From the NCBI GenBank assembly GCA_001604105.1, contig LVAQ01000023.1:98858-162857 (forward strand): 64,000 nt of DNA, in the 5' to 3' direction. The notes below the pieces were generated by a model that did not search any database, was not told where the DNA came from, and saw nothing but the letters and a program-made list of their open reading frames with translations. Each line of letters begins with the position of its first letter. Within the stretch, counting starts at the first letter, position 1. The position numbers were made by a program, and so were the translations under genes. This DNA is from Clostridiales bacterium Firm_11. Its GTDB lineage: Bacteria > Bacillota > Clostridia > Christensenellales > Aristaeellaceae. Shown one piece after another: positions 43,546 through 51,714 of this stretch.

Positions 43546-43772
43546 CTTGATTTTCAAACAACGGAGACTCACCGTTGCCGCGCACATCATTGCTCCGCGG
43601 GTTGTTTGCCGCCTTGCGCAATTGCTTTGATACAAGGCCTAGCGTTATGCTAAACTCGCTCGCATATACACGCTGCACTTGATCAGGGATTCATCCCATG
43701 CCGCATTTCATGATTGTTTTGCTTGCCACTCGCACTGTGCAGCGTAAACCGCGCATGGGCGAGCTGTCGGTA

Positions 43773-44150
43773 TCAGGTAGACGCGTCCTGTTTTGGCGCC
43801 TGGTAGCCCGCCTTCTGGCTCAGGCCGTCCTGCCTGCGAACATTCTCCTGATTCTTCCCCACATACTGGGCATGCAGATCATCCGCCGTCATCCCCGCTT
43901 CGATGCACATGCTCACAAAAAAGTGCAGAATATCGCTTAGCTCCTCATGGATGTTGGCTTTGCTCAACGCATGGGGATTTTTCCACCACTTGAAATTGAC
44001 TTCCTCCAAAAGTTCCGCCAGCTCGCTCAGCATCGCCAGCGTCTGCTTTTGCAGCCACTCTTCCATGGGGATGTCTTCCAACCCGCGCTCACGTTTCAAC
44101 TTGTCCTGAAAGCCCTGTTGCAGCGCGAAAATCTCATCCAGTTTATCCAT
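43773..44150 (-). CDS. Dimeric all-alpha dUTPase/NTP pyrophosphohydrolase
   Basis: A 125-residue member of the dUTPase_2 (MazG-like, all-alpha) family. Metal ligands appear as E-L-A-E-L-L-E in LSELAELLEE and E-L-S-D in EELSDILH; FKWWKN is a family block. Probably hydrolyses dUTP or dUDP to dUMP, limiting uracil in DNA. It starts five bases after the M16 peptidase stop and may be translated with it. Confidence 0.85.
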   Translation of the reverse strand: MDKLDEIFALQQGFQDKLKRERGLEDIPMEEWLQKQTLAMLSELAELLEEVNFKWWKNPHALSKANIHEELSDILHFFVSMCIEAGMTADDLHAQYVGKNQENVRRQDGLSQKAGYQAPKQDAST

Positions 44151-44155
44151 GCCAA

Positions 44156-45403
44156 TCAGCCCCCGATCAACTTCAGGTAGTGTTGCGCATGTTTGCCCAC
44201 AATCGCGGCGCTGGGTGTAGACGTCAGCGCCATGCGCCCTACGCGAAGAACATCCTCCATGGTGACGGCCTCGATCTTGGCCAGCGTTTCCGCAGGCGTG
44301 CGCAGGCGATCCAGCAATAGCATGCTTCGTCCGATGGATTGCATGCGGCCGGAGGAGCTTTCCAGCCCCAGCACAAAGCCACCCTTCAACTGTGCCTTGG
44401 CGCTTTTGAACTCCTTATCCGTAAACCCATCCGCTATGGCTTTTTGCAGTTCGGCTTGAATCTCACGCAGCACAACCTCGCCGTTTTCCGGCGAAGTGCC
44501 CGCATAGATGGTAAACGTTCCGCACCCCGGGTAGCTGGTGGGGTAGGTATACACAGAATAGGCCATCCCCAGTTCTTCACGGATACGCTGGAACAACCTG
44601 CTGCTCATGCCGCCGCCCATGGCATTGTTGAATACCGACAGCGCAAAGAGATCATCCTGCCCAAGCGCGATGCCGGGATATCCCAATGAAAGCTGTAGCT
44701 GTTCGGTTTCCTTCTCCCGTGCCAGCCGCCCGCTGATAATACGCTGCGCTGTTGTTTCCGCGCGTTCCCCTTCCCCATTCTCAAAGGCATTATAGTACTC
44801 GCCAATCAACGCGAGGAAAGTATCCCAATCATAATTGCCCGCGATGGCTATCACCATGTTCTTAGGCGTATAATGCCTTTGCCAGTACCTGAGCAAATCA
44901 TCCCGTGTGTAAGCGCGTATCAAACCAGCGGTACCCAGGATGGGGCGGCTGAGCGAACCCTCAAACTGTGCCTGGCTCAGCACTTCGCTCACCAAGTCCT
45001 CCGGCGTATCCTCAACCATGGAAATCTCCTCCAGGATAACACCGCGTTCCTTTTGCAGCTCGCTCTCCTCAAAGCGCGGGTGCAGGGAAAGATCGCTGAG
45101 AATATCCACCGCCAGGCGTAGATCCTCATCGATCACCTTGGCATAGAAGCAGGTGCAATCCTTACTGGTAAAGGCGTTCAGCTGTCCGCCGACATCATCC
45201 ATTTCTTCTGCGATGTCCCGCGCGCTGCGCTTCTGGGTGCCCTTGAAAACCATATGCTCAATAAAGTGCGAAAGGCCGTTTTCCGGCTCGCGCTCATTCA
45301 TGGATCCCACCTTGACCCATACGCCGACCGTGCAGCTACGCACATGCGTCAGCCGCTCCCCCACCACGCGCAAACCATTGGGTAGTGTTACTTGATCAAA
45401 CAT
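44156..45403 (-). CDS. M16 metallopeptidase (YmxG/processing-peptidase type)
   Basis: A 415-residue insulinase-family protein. The zinc motif HFIEHMVF (46-53, H-x2-E-H) and distal Glu (about 123, KERGVILEEISM) are intact, so it should be active. Family members degrade small peptides; in Bacillus it follows the pnp gene. AAAGGGA is before the ATG. It lies after the pnp terminator, which would reduce read-through. Confidence 0.9.
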   Translation of the reverse strand: MFDQVTLPNGLRVVGERLTHVRSCTVGVWVKVGSMNEREPENGLSHFIEHMVFKGTQKRSARDIAEEMDDVGGQLNAFTSKDCTCFYAKVIDEDLRLAVDILSDLSLHPRFEESELQKERGVILEEISMVEDTPEDLVSEVLSQAQFEGSLSRPILGTAGLIRAYTRDDLLRYWQRHYTPKNMVIAIAGNYDWDTFLALIGEYYNAFENGEGERAETTAQRIISGRLAREKETEQLQLSLGYPGIALGQDDLFALSVFNNAMGGGMSSRLFQRIREELGMAYSVYTYPTSYPGCGTFTIYAGTSPENGEVVLREIQAELQKAIADGFTDKEFKSAKAQLKGGFVLGLESSSGRMQSIGRSMLLLDRLRTPAETLAKIEAVTMEDVLRVGRMALTSTPSAAIVGKHAQHYLKLIGG

Positions 45404-45494
45404 TCACATTCCCTTTCGTATGTGCCATAGCGCTGTTGCCAAACGTTGCCCGCTGTTGGTGTACCCCTTCTGCCCGATTTGAAACCAATCAAAA

Positions 45495-45570
45495 AGCTGC
45501 CGCAAACGCGAACGGTGCCCCATGGCAGGCGTGGGCGTATTGCACCCACGGGTTCACGAATGCGGCAGCT
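45495..45570 (-). terminator. Large two-part terminator after pnp
   Basis: Outer stem AGCTGCCGCA / TGCGGCAGCT (45570-45561 with 45504-45495) followed in the minus direction by TTTTTGATT; an inner stem CGTGGG/CCCACG lies in the loop. It ends just downstream of the pnp stop. Confidence 0.85.
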
Positions 45571-45580
45571 GGTTCAGGCC

Positions 45581-47758
45581 TTAGTTGCGATCGTTCCCTC
45601 CACTGGGACGGCCGTCACGACGGGGGGGACGGCGATGCTCGCCACCGCTTGCGCCGCTGTTGCCCATACCTGCGTTATAGACAATATCGTTGCGCACGAG
45701 GTTCACCCTGCCCTGCGAATCGATTTCATTGACTTTAACCTCAACTTCATCGCCAATGTTCATCACATCTTCAACCTTCTCCACACGGTGGTTAGCCATC
45801 TTGCTGATGTGCAGCATGCCATCCTTACCGCCTGTCAGCTCAATAAACGCGCCGAAGTTCATGATGCGAACCACTTTGCCCATGTACACATCGCCCACTT
45901 CAACATCCTTGGCGATGCCTTCGATGATCTTGCGCGCCTTTGTAGCGGCAGCTTCATCCGGCGTTGCGATGTAAACGCGGCCATCGTCCTCGATATCGAT
46001 TTTTACCCCCGTCTCGGCAATGATCTTGTTGATCATCTTGCCGCCCGGTCCAATAACCTCGCGGATTTTCTCCGGGTTGATGGTGAATCGTACGATTTTG
46101 GGCGCGTACTTGCTCATGCGTTCGCGCGGCTGATCAAGCGTTTTGAGCATCTCCTGCATAATGTGCAAGCGGCCAACGCGCGCCTGGCTGAGTGCCTTCT
46201 CCAAAACCTCACGGTCGATTCCGGCGATTTTGATATCCATCTGAATTGCGGTAATTCCCTTGACGGTGCCCGCGACCTTGAAATCCATATCGCCCAGGAA
46301 ATCTTCAAGGCCTTGGATATCCGTCAGTACGGCGATCTTATCGCTGGCCGTATCCTTAATCAAACCCATGGCCACGCCCGCAACGGGCGCCTTGATGGGT
46401 ACGCCAGCATCCATCATGCTCAGAGTGCTGCCGCAGACCGAGGCCATCGAGCTGGAGCCATTGCTGCCCAGAATCTCGCTCACAAGGCGCAGCGAATAAG
46501 GAAACTCGTTCTCATCGGGCACTACAGGCAGGAGTGCGCGCTCCGCCAGCGCACCATGCCCAATCTCGCGGCGGCCGGGGCTCTTCATGCGGCCAGCCTC
46601 GCCGGTCGCATAGGGCGGCATGTTGTAATGGTGGATGTAACGCTTGGAATCTTCCGTGCCAAGGCCGTCGAGCATCTGCACATCGCTCATGGAGCCGAGG
46701 GTTGTCACGGTAAGCGCCTGCGTTTCGCCACGGGTAAAGATGGCGCTGCCATGCGTGCGGGGCAGCACGCCCACCTCACACCAGATATTGCGCACATCCG
46801 CAAGGCCACGGCCATCCGGGCGTACGCCGTCATCGAGAATTTTACGGCGCATAATTTCTTTGTTGAGCGCGTAAAGCGCGTCGCCCACTTCGCCCATGCG
46901 GCCGGCAAACTGCTCGGCAAAATGCTCCATGGTTTCCTGCTTGGTCTGCTCCTCGCGCACCTGGCGCTCGGCGCGCTCCTGCGTTTCAAATGTGTAGGCA
47001 CATTTGTCATAAGCGAATTCGCGCACAGCCGCCTTTACATCGTCTCCGGTCGTAACCAGCTTGACTTCGCGCTTTGCTTTGCCAATCTCGCTGACGATGC
47101 CTTCGATAAACGCGACAATTTTCTTGATCTCTTCATGCGCCAGCAGGATCGCGCTGAGCATTTCTTCTTCCGAAACCTCATTGGCGCTTGCTTCCACCAT
47201 GAGCACCGCATCCTTGGTACCGCTAACGGTCACGTGAAGGGTGCTCTTGTCGCGCTGTGCCTGATCTGGATTCACAACCAATTTGCCATCCACGCTGCCC
47301 ACGACCACTGTGCCGGTAGGGCCGTTCCAGGGAATATCGCTTATGGCCATCGCCGCAGAGGAACCGATCATCGCAGGCACTTCCGGCGGAATATCCTTGT
47401 CTACAGAAAGCACAGTAGCCACAACCTGAACATCGTTACGCATGCCCTTGGGGAACAAGGGGCGCAGCGGGCGGTCAATCAGACGGCAGGTAAGCGTCGC
47501 TTTTTCGGTGGGACGCCCTTCCCGCTTGATGAAGCCGCCGGGGAATTTCCCCACAGCATACTGCTTCTCCTCAAAGTCTACCGATAACGGGAAAAAGTCG
47601 ACGCCTTCGCGCGGCGCGTCCGACATGGTAGCGTTGACGATCACAACCGTATCCCCATAGCGCACAAACGCGGAACCAGCCGCCTGCTGTGCATATTTAC
47701 CAAATTCGATCGTCAGTTGGCGCCCTGCCAACTCAGTAGAAAAAACCTTATAATCCAT
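45581..47758 (-). CDS. pnp: Polyribonucleotide nucleotidyltransferase (PNPase)
   Basis: A 725-residue 3'-5' phosphorolytic exoribonuclease. Two RNase PH domains (1 to about 225 and 320-545; the second contains TSDKIAVLTDIQGLEDFLGDMDFKVAG with the active-site Asps), a KH domain (about 560-620, IGPGGKMINKI) and S1 (about 630-700), then a short Gly/Arg/Pro tail. ATG 47758 is preceded by GAGGAG; the frame opens 39 codons upstream inside the rpsO-pnp hairpin. Order rpsO-pnp is universal. Confidence 0.97.
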   Translation of the reverse strand: MDYKVFSTELAGRQLTIEFGKYAQQAAGSAFVRYGDTVVIVNATMSDAPREGVDFFPLSVDFEEKQYAVGKFPGGFIKREGRPTEKATLTCRLIDRPLRPLFPKGMRNDVQVVATVLSVDKDIPPEVPAMIGSSAAMAISDIPWNGPTGTVVVGSVDGKLVVNPDQAQRDKSTLHVTVSGTKDAVLMVEASANEVSEEEMLSAILLAHEEIKKIVAFIEGIVSEIGKAKREVKLVTTGDDVKAAVREFAYDKCAYTFETQERAERQVREEQTKQETMEHFAEQFAGRMGEVGDALYALNKEIMRRKILDDGVRPDGRGLADVRNIWCEVGVLPRTHGSAIFTRGETQALTVTTLGSMSDVQMLDGLGTEDSKRYIHHYNMPPYATGEAGRMKSPGRREIGHGALAERALLPVVPDENEFPYSLRLVSEILGSNGSSSMASVCGSTLSMMDAGVPIKAPVAGVAMGLIKDTASDKIAVLTDIQGLEDFLGDMDFKVAGTVKGITAIQMDIKIAGIDREVLEKALSQARVGRLHIMQEMLKTLDQPRERMSKYAPKIVRFTINPEKIREVIGPGGKMINKIIAETGVKIDIEDDGRVYIATPDEAAATKARKIIEGIAKDVEVGDVYMGKVVRIMNFGAFIELTGGKDGMLHISKMANHRVEKVEDVMNIGDEVEVKVNEIDSQGRVNLVRNDIVYNAGMGNSGASGGEHRRPPRRDGRPSGGNDRN

Positions 47759-47867
47759 TTCCTTCTCCTCTTCCTGCGCGCGAGCCTCGTTGCCCGCCGC
47801 AACTCCTCGGGTCGCTATGCGATGCGACCGCTTCTGGCGAAACACCTTTTCGCCCAGTGCAAAACAG

Positions 47868-47907
47868 CCGCGCACAGGCGGGAGCGTATCCTCCCGCCTG
47901 CGGCGCG
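47868..47907 (-). other. rpsO-pnp intergenic hairpin
   Basis: Perfect 10-base stem CAGGCGGGAG / CTCCCGCCTG (47875-47884 with 47891-47900), extended by a GCGCGG/CCGCGC stem, then TGTTTT leftward. In other bacteria this position holds the rpsO terminator and an RNase III site that lets PNPase regulate itself. Confidence 0.75.
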
Positions 47908-47925
47908 GTTGTCCGTTGCCAATGT

Positions 47926-48180
47926 TTACTTACGAAGCCCAAGCTGTGCAATGAGGGTACGATAGCTTTCGATATCGGTCTTCTTGAGGTAATCAAGCAG
48001 GCCGCGACGCTTACCGACCATCAGCAGCAAACCGCGGCGGCTGTGGTGATCTTTCTTGTTGGTTTGCAGGTGCTCGTTCAAATGGTTGATACGCTCGGTC
48101 AAAAGCGCGATCTGTACTTCCGGAGAACCTGTGTCACCTTCATGACGGGCATACGTTTGGATGATTTCGGATTTGACCAT
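47926..48180 (-). CDS. rpsO: 30S ribosomal protein S15
   Basis: An 84-residue S15; [48 protein letters not shown] are the classical blocks binding the central domain of 16S rRNA. It is about four residues shorter at the N-terminus than usual. GGAGG lies ten bases upstream of ATG 48180. It has its own promoter at 48308-48336. Confidence 0.96.
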   Translation of the reverse strand: MVKSEIIQTYARHEGDTGSPEVQIALLTERINHLNEHLQTNKKDHHSRRGLLLMVGKRRGLLDYLKKTDIESYRTLIAQLGLRK

Positions 48181-48560
48181 GGAAAAAACGCCTCCTTGTG
48201 TGGTAGCGCCAATGCGCCCCGTTGGTAATCGCCGCTTACATAGACCGCCGTTGGCGTACGGGCGTCTGCGCAGGCGGTTCTCCCTGTGCATAAAAGCACA
48301 GCTTTGATTGTATCACGCTGCCGTCGCTTTGTAAACCGAAAGCGAAAAATTCTCGCCTGCCAGTTGCTTCACATCACCCAATCATAACGCTTCAGCCCCC
48401 GGATACCGTTTGCGCTTCCACAGGGTACACGCTTGGGCTTTCTGCTCGTGACTGCTGTTACCGCCATGGTGACGCCCTCAGCAAGCAAGCCTGCCCCTGT
48501 AGGTATGCCTTGCGCCCACCGATCAATCACGTAGTACGTATGGCGTCAAAGTCGCGTGTT
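48181..48560 (-). other. rpsO leader and ribF-rpsO intergenic region
   Basis: About 120 bases of rpsO leader contain CTGTGC/GCACAG at the 5' end and G/C-rich inverted repeats that could be an S15 autoregulatory site; the rest contains no gene. Confidence 0.4.
48308..48336 (-). promoter_or_regulatory. Promoter of rpsO
   Basis: Minus strand TTTACA (48336-48331), 17 bases, TACAAT (48313-48308). Confidence 0.7.
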
Positions 48561-49367
48561 TCAGTCCCCCGGCTGTGCGCTCACAAACGAAACCACTGCC
48601 GTATCCTGAAGCATACAAGGCGTTACCGTTGCGCAGCGCATCAGCCCCTCGCTGTTAACGCGCACCAATGCTGGGTACTTATGCTCGCCGCTTGTCAGAA
48701 TTACACGGTATACGCCGATGGGCATTTGCAGTTTGTCGGCATCCCGGAGGGTTAGTACCCACTGCGTTGCGCGCCCTTTATGCGTGTTTACCGCTGTACT
48801 ATAGGCTCGGCCTAGCAAAACCCTCGCTTGCTCCGGCTTGCCCGCCAAAAGCATGCCGCGAATCAGCGAAGCGCTAACTGGTCTGCCGCTGATGCGAATC
48901 GCTGGCACCACATACGTCTGAAAGCCTAACGCGCGCCCCAGTGCAACGAGCATCTGCGGCGTTCCTTCGCCATTATGCCCAAAATGATAATTGAATCCCA
49001 CAACAATCGCCTTGGGCTTCCACTGCTGTACCAGACGGCCGATGAACACCTCCGGCGCCATATCGCGTATCGCATGGGTAAACGCTACGGCACTGAACAC
49101 ATCTGCGCCAGCCATCGCGATCAGTGCTGCGCGCTCCTCCAGCGTGGTCAGCAGCGGCGGTTGCTTCTCCGGCGCAACCAGGGACAGCGGATGCTGTGCG
49201 AAAGTATGCACAACCATCGGCAGATGATGTTGTGCCGCCACTGCGCGCGCCTTATCCAAAAGCACGCGGTGACCGATGTGCACGCCGTCAAACATCCCCA
49301 GCGCCACCACCGAACCATCTGCGCTCATCCGTCCGTCCAGGCATATCTGCATCGTACTTTCCCCCAT
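48561..49367 (-). CDS. ribF: RibF-like FAD synthetase with degenerate kinase domain
   Basis: A 268-residue protein. The N-terminal FAD-synthetase (adenylyltransferase) domain is intact: GMFDGVHIGH (about 23-32) and VGFNYHFGHNGEGTP, with the late SASLIRGML motif. The C-terminal domain, normally the riboflavin kinase, is only about 80 residues; the PTAN/flavin-binding motif and the conserved E-H-I block are missing. FMN synthesis must then come from another enzyme. AAGGA is six bases before ATG 49367; ATG 49352 is an alternative. Confidence 0.85.
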   Translation of the reverse strand: MGESTMQICLDGRMSADGSVVALGMFDGVHIGHRVLLDKARAVAAQHHLPMVVHTFAQHPLSLVAPEKQPPLLTTLEERAALIAMAGADVFSAVAFTHAIRDMAPEVFIGRLVQQWKPKAIVVGFNYHFGHNGEGTPQMLVALGRALGFQTYVVPAIRISGRPVSASLIRGMLLAGKPEQARVLLGRAYSTAVNTHKGRATQWVLTLRDADKLQMPIGVYRVILTSGEHKYPALVRVNSEGLMRCATVTPCMLQDTAVVSFVSAQPGD

Positions 49368-49397
49368 CATGAATCCTTATTGAATCCGTTTTCCTCG

Positions 49398-50315
49398 TCA
49401 GGCACCCAGCCATGTGCAGGCGTATACAGCGTCTCCGCGGCGTCTTCCTATGGCTTTGAGCACATTACGCAGGTATAGGCGCACGGGTTGGTCATCCGGC
49501 GGAGCAGATGGCAACGCGCGCACAGGCAACGGCACGCCCGTCAACAGTGCTTTGCTGAGTTGTAAGGGCACATCCACCTGCGGCAAATGCTGGAGCGGTG
49601 CGTCCATGGGTAACAGGAGCGTTTGCGCCTCCCCGCGTACAGCGGCATCAGTCAACGATTCCAGCGTATGTGCCGTATCCAGCGTAAACGTGCCGGACTG
49701 CGTCCTGAGGAGGAACCGCATATGCGCATGACCGCCCAATGCCTTGCCCAAATCATGGCACAGCGTACGCACATAAAAGCCCTTGGAGCAACTCACTTGC
49801 AGCAGCGCGCCGTTACGCGCGGTCATTGCCTGCAAGGAAAGCGCATGCACCGTCACAGGACGCGGTTCCAGCGCTAGGGTCTCGCCCTGTCTTGCCAAGT
49901 CATACAGCCGACGGCCATCACGCTTGAGTGCGCTAAACATGGGCGGCGTTTGCTCGATCTCCCCCACAAATGCCTGAAGCGCAGCGCGAACGGCCGCTTC
50001 CGAAGGGATGATGCCACCGCACTGCATGGCTTTCCCCTGCGCATCCTGCGTGTCGGTAGCCATCCCAAAGGCAACTTCCGTGACATAGGTCTTCTGCTTT
50101 TCCTGCATATAATCGAACAGCCTGGTCGCTTTGCCGATCATTAACGGCAGCACCCCGGCAGCTTCAGGATCCAAAGTGCCTGCGTGCCCCACCTTCGCGC
50201 CTGCCAACAGATATCGCACGCGTCCCACAACGGCCGCCGAACTCATACCCGGGGGTTTCAGTATGTTCAAAAAGCCGCAAAGGGCTTTCGCCTGCGGCAG
50301 TGTCGATTCACTCAC
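49398..50315 (-). CDS. truB: tRNA pseudouridine-55 synthase
   Basis: A 305-residue TruB that makes pseudouridine 55 in tRNA. GHAGTLDPEAAGVL (43-56, catalytic Asp50) and KQKTY are characteristic; a short C-terminal region replaces the full PUA domain. GTG start, eight bases after GGAGG, two bases from the nrnA stop. Confidence 0.95.
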   Translation of the reverse strand: MSESTLPQAKALCGFLNILKPPGMSSAAVVGRVRYLLAGAKVGHAGTLDPEAAGVLPLMIGKATRLFDYMQEKQKTYVTEVAFGMATDTQDAQGKAMQCGGIIPSEAAVRAALQAFVGEIEQTPPMFSALKRDGRRLYDLARQGETLALEPRPVTVHALSLQAMTARNGALLQVSCSKGFYVRTLCHDLGKALGGHAHMRFLLRTQSGTFTLDTAHTLESLTDAAVRGEAQTLLLPMDAPLQHLPQVDVPLQLSKALLTGVPLPVRALPSAPPDDQPVRLYLRNVLKAIGRRRGDAVYACTWLGA

Positions 50316-50316
50316 G

Positions 50317-51315
50317 TTATACGCCTCCGAGGTATGCTTCCTGCAAGTAGGCTTCTATCTTGCTTACAGCCGCTTCCAAAGGACCTTGCATGGTGCAGCC
50401 TGCGGCAAGCTGATGTCCACCGCCGCCCATTTTCGCGGCGACGCCATCCACACGGTAGGGCGTGAGCGCGCGCAAGCTGCATTTGACCTGTCCATCTTCG
50501 GTTTCTCGAGCAAAGTAAGCCATTTTAACGCCTGCCGCGTCAATGGCGTAATCTACCACGCCTTCGGTATGCTCGCTGGTGGCGCCTGCTTCCAGGATTT
50601 GCGCGTAACTGATATGCATGCCCGCGATTTCGCCGCCGCACAGGTAACGCATCGTCGGCAAAGCTTTGCCCAGTAACGCGATGTGCTCCTTTTCCTTGCA
50701 GCGGAACAGAATGCGCGCATAGGTCGAAACAGGCAGCCCCGCTTCCATGAGCTTTGCCATCAGATGAAACGCCTCTGCGGTTGTGTTCTTATACACAAAA
50801 TTGCCTGTATCCGTTGAAAGTCCTGTGTATAAGCATATGGCTTCTTCTCGCTGTATGGGCAATCCAAAGGCTTCGAATAGGCGGTTAATCAGAATCGCCG
50901 TCGCGCTCGCCTCATCATCAATCACATTGACTTGCGCATACCCGGGATTGGTGGGATGATGGTCAATCTGCGCCGTATGCTTAAAACGCTGGAAGTAACC
51001 CAGCGCATCGCCGAGGCGTTCATCCCCGCCTGCGTCTACGGCAATCGCTAGTGTTTCGTCCGTGATTGTGATGCTGTGCGAAGCCTCCGAATAACGGCGT
51101 ACACAGTAGATATCCGGCAGAAACGATAGATTCTCCGGCGGCGTATCGTCCAAAACCACGGTGACGCGCTTCTTTAGCCTTGTAAGCATCATTTTGAGAG
51201 CAAGCGTGCTGCCGATGGTATCGCCATCAGGCGAAATGTGCGGAAACAGCACGATGCTGTCCGCGTTTTGAATCGCGGACAGCAGCTCATCGATTTGGTA
51301 ACGTTCATTGCTCAT
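50317..51315 (-). CDS. nrnA: Bifunctional oligoribonuclease/PAP phosphatase NrnA
   Basis: A 332-residue DHH-DHHA1 phosphoesterase that degrades short RNAs and pAp. Motifs: HISPDGDTIGS (26-36), DAGGDERLG (about 91-99), IDHHPTN (about 117-123) and GGGHQLAAGC near the C-terminus. Overlaps rbfA by 11 bases. Confidence 0.94.
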   Translation of the reverse strand: MSNERYQIDELLSAIQNADSIVLFPHISPDGDTIGSTLALKMMLTRLKKRVTVVLDDTPPENLSFLPDIYCVRRYSEASHSITITDETLAIAVDAGGDERLGDALGYFQRFKHTAQIDHHPTNPGYAQVNVIDDEASATAILINRLFEAFGLPIQREEAICLYTGLSTDTGNFVYKNTTAEAFHLMAKLMEAGLPVSTYARILFRCKEKEHIALLGKALPTMRYLCGGEIAGMHISYAQILEAGATSEHTEGVVDYAIDAAGVKMAYFARETEDGQVKCSLRALTPYRVDGVAAKMGGGGHQLAAGCTMQGPLEAAVSKIEAYLQEAYLGGV

Positions 51316-51670
51316 CGCTTGTTTGCACCTCCGGCGACACTTGCTTTAGCACGGTTGCGATGTGAACGCCGTATTCGATATTGTGATCCAGTTCAAAGAG
51401 GATCTCTGGGGCATAGCGGATAATCATCCGCTTGCCCAGCGCATGGCGTATGAACCCGGCCGCTTTTTTCAGAGCGGCCATCATGGGCGCGCGATCCGCC
51501 TCTTCCAGGATGCTGATGTGGATTTTCGCATAGCGCAGGTCACGCGACACATCCGCGCGGGTCACGCTGAACGTGCCCTTGATGCGCGGATCGTGCAGCT
51601 CGCCGCGGATAATCGCGTCTACCTCACGGCGTACTTCCTCGCTGATTCGATCAATGCGTTGGTAACTCAA
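51305..51670 (-). CDS. rbfA: Ribosome-binding factor A
   Basis: A 121-residue KH-like protein that helps mature the 30S subunit. RIDRISEEVRREVDAII opens and DPRIKGTFSVTRADVSRDLRYAKIHISIL are diagnostic. Initiation at TTG 51670 is proposed because AAGGAG lies seven bases before it and no ATG is suitably placed in this frame. Confidence 0.93.
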   Translation of the reverse strand: MSYQRIDRISEEVRREVDAIIRGELHDPRIKGTFSVTRADVSRDLRYAKIHISILEEADRAPMMAALKKAAGFIRHALGKRMIIRYAPEILFELDHNIEYGVHIATVLKQVSPEVQTSDEQ

Positions 51671-51714
51671 CTCTCTACTCCTTGTATTGAGCGGAAAGCA
51701 AAGGCGCGCGCCGC

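Noticed and set aside
45446..47587. A 713-codon open frame on the plus strand opposite pnp
   Set aside because: It is antisense to a certain PNPase gene; its protein has no motifs and is His/Ala-rich as expected for a shadow frame.
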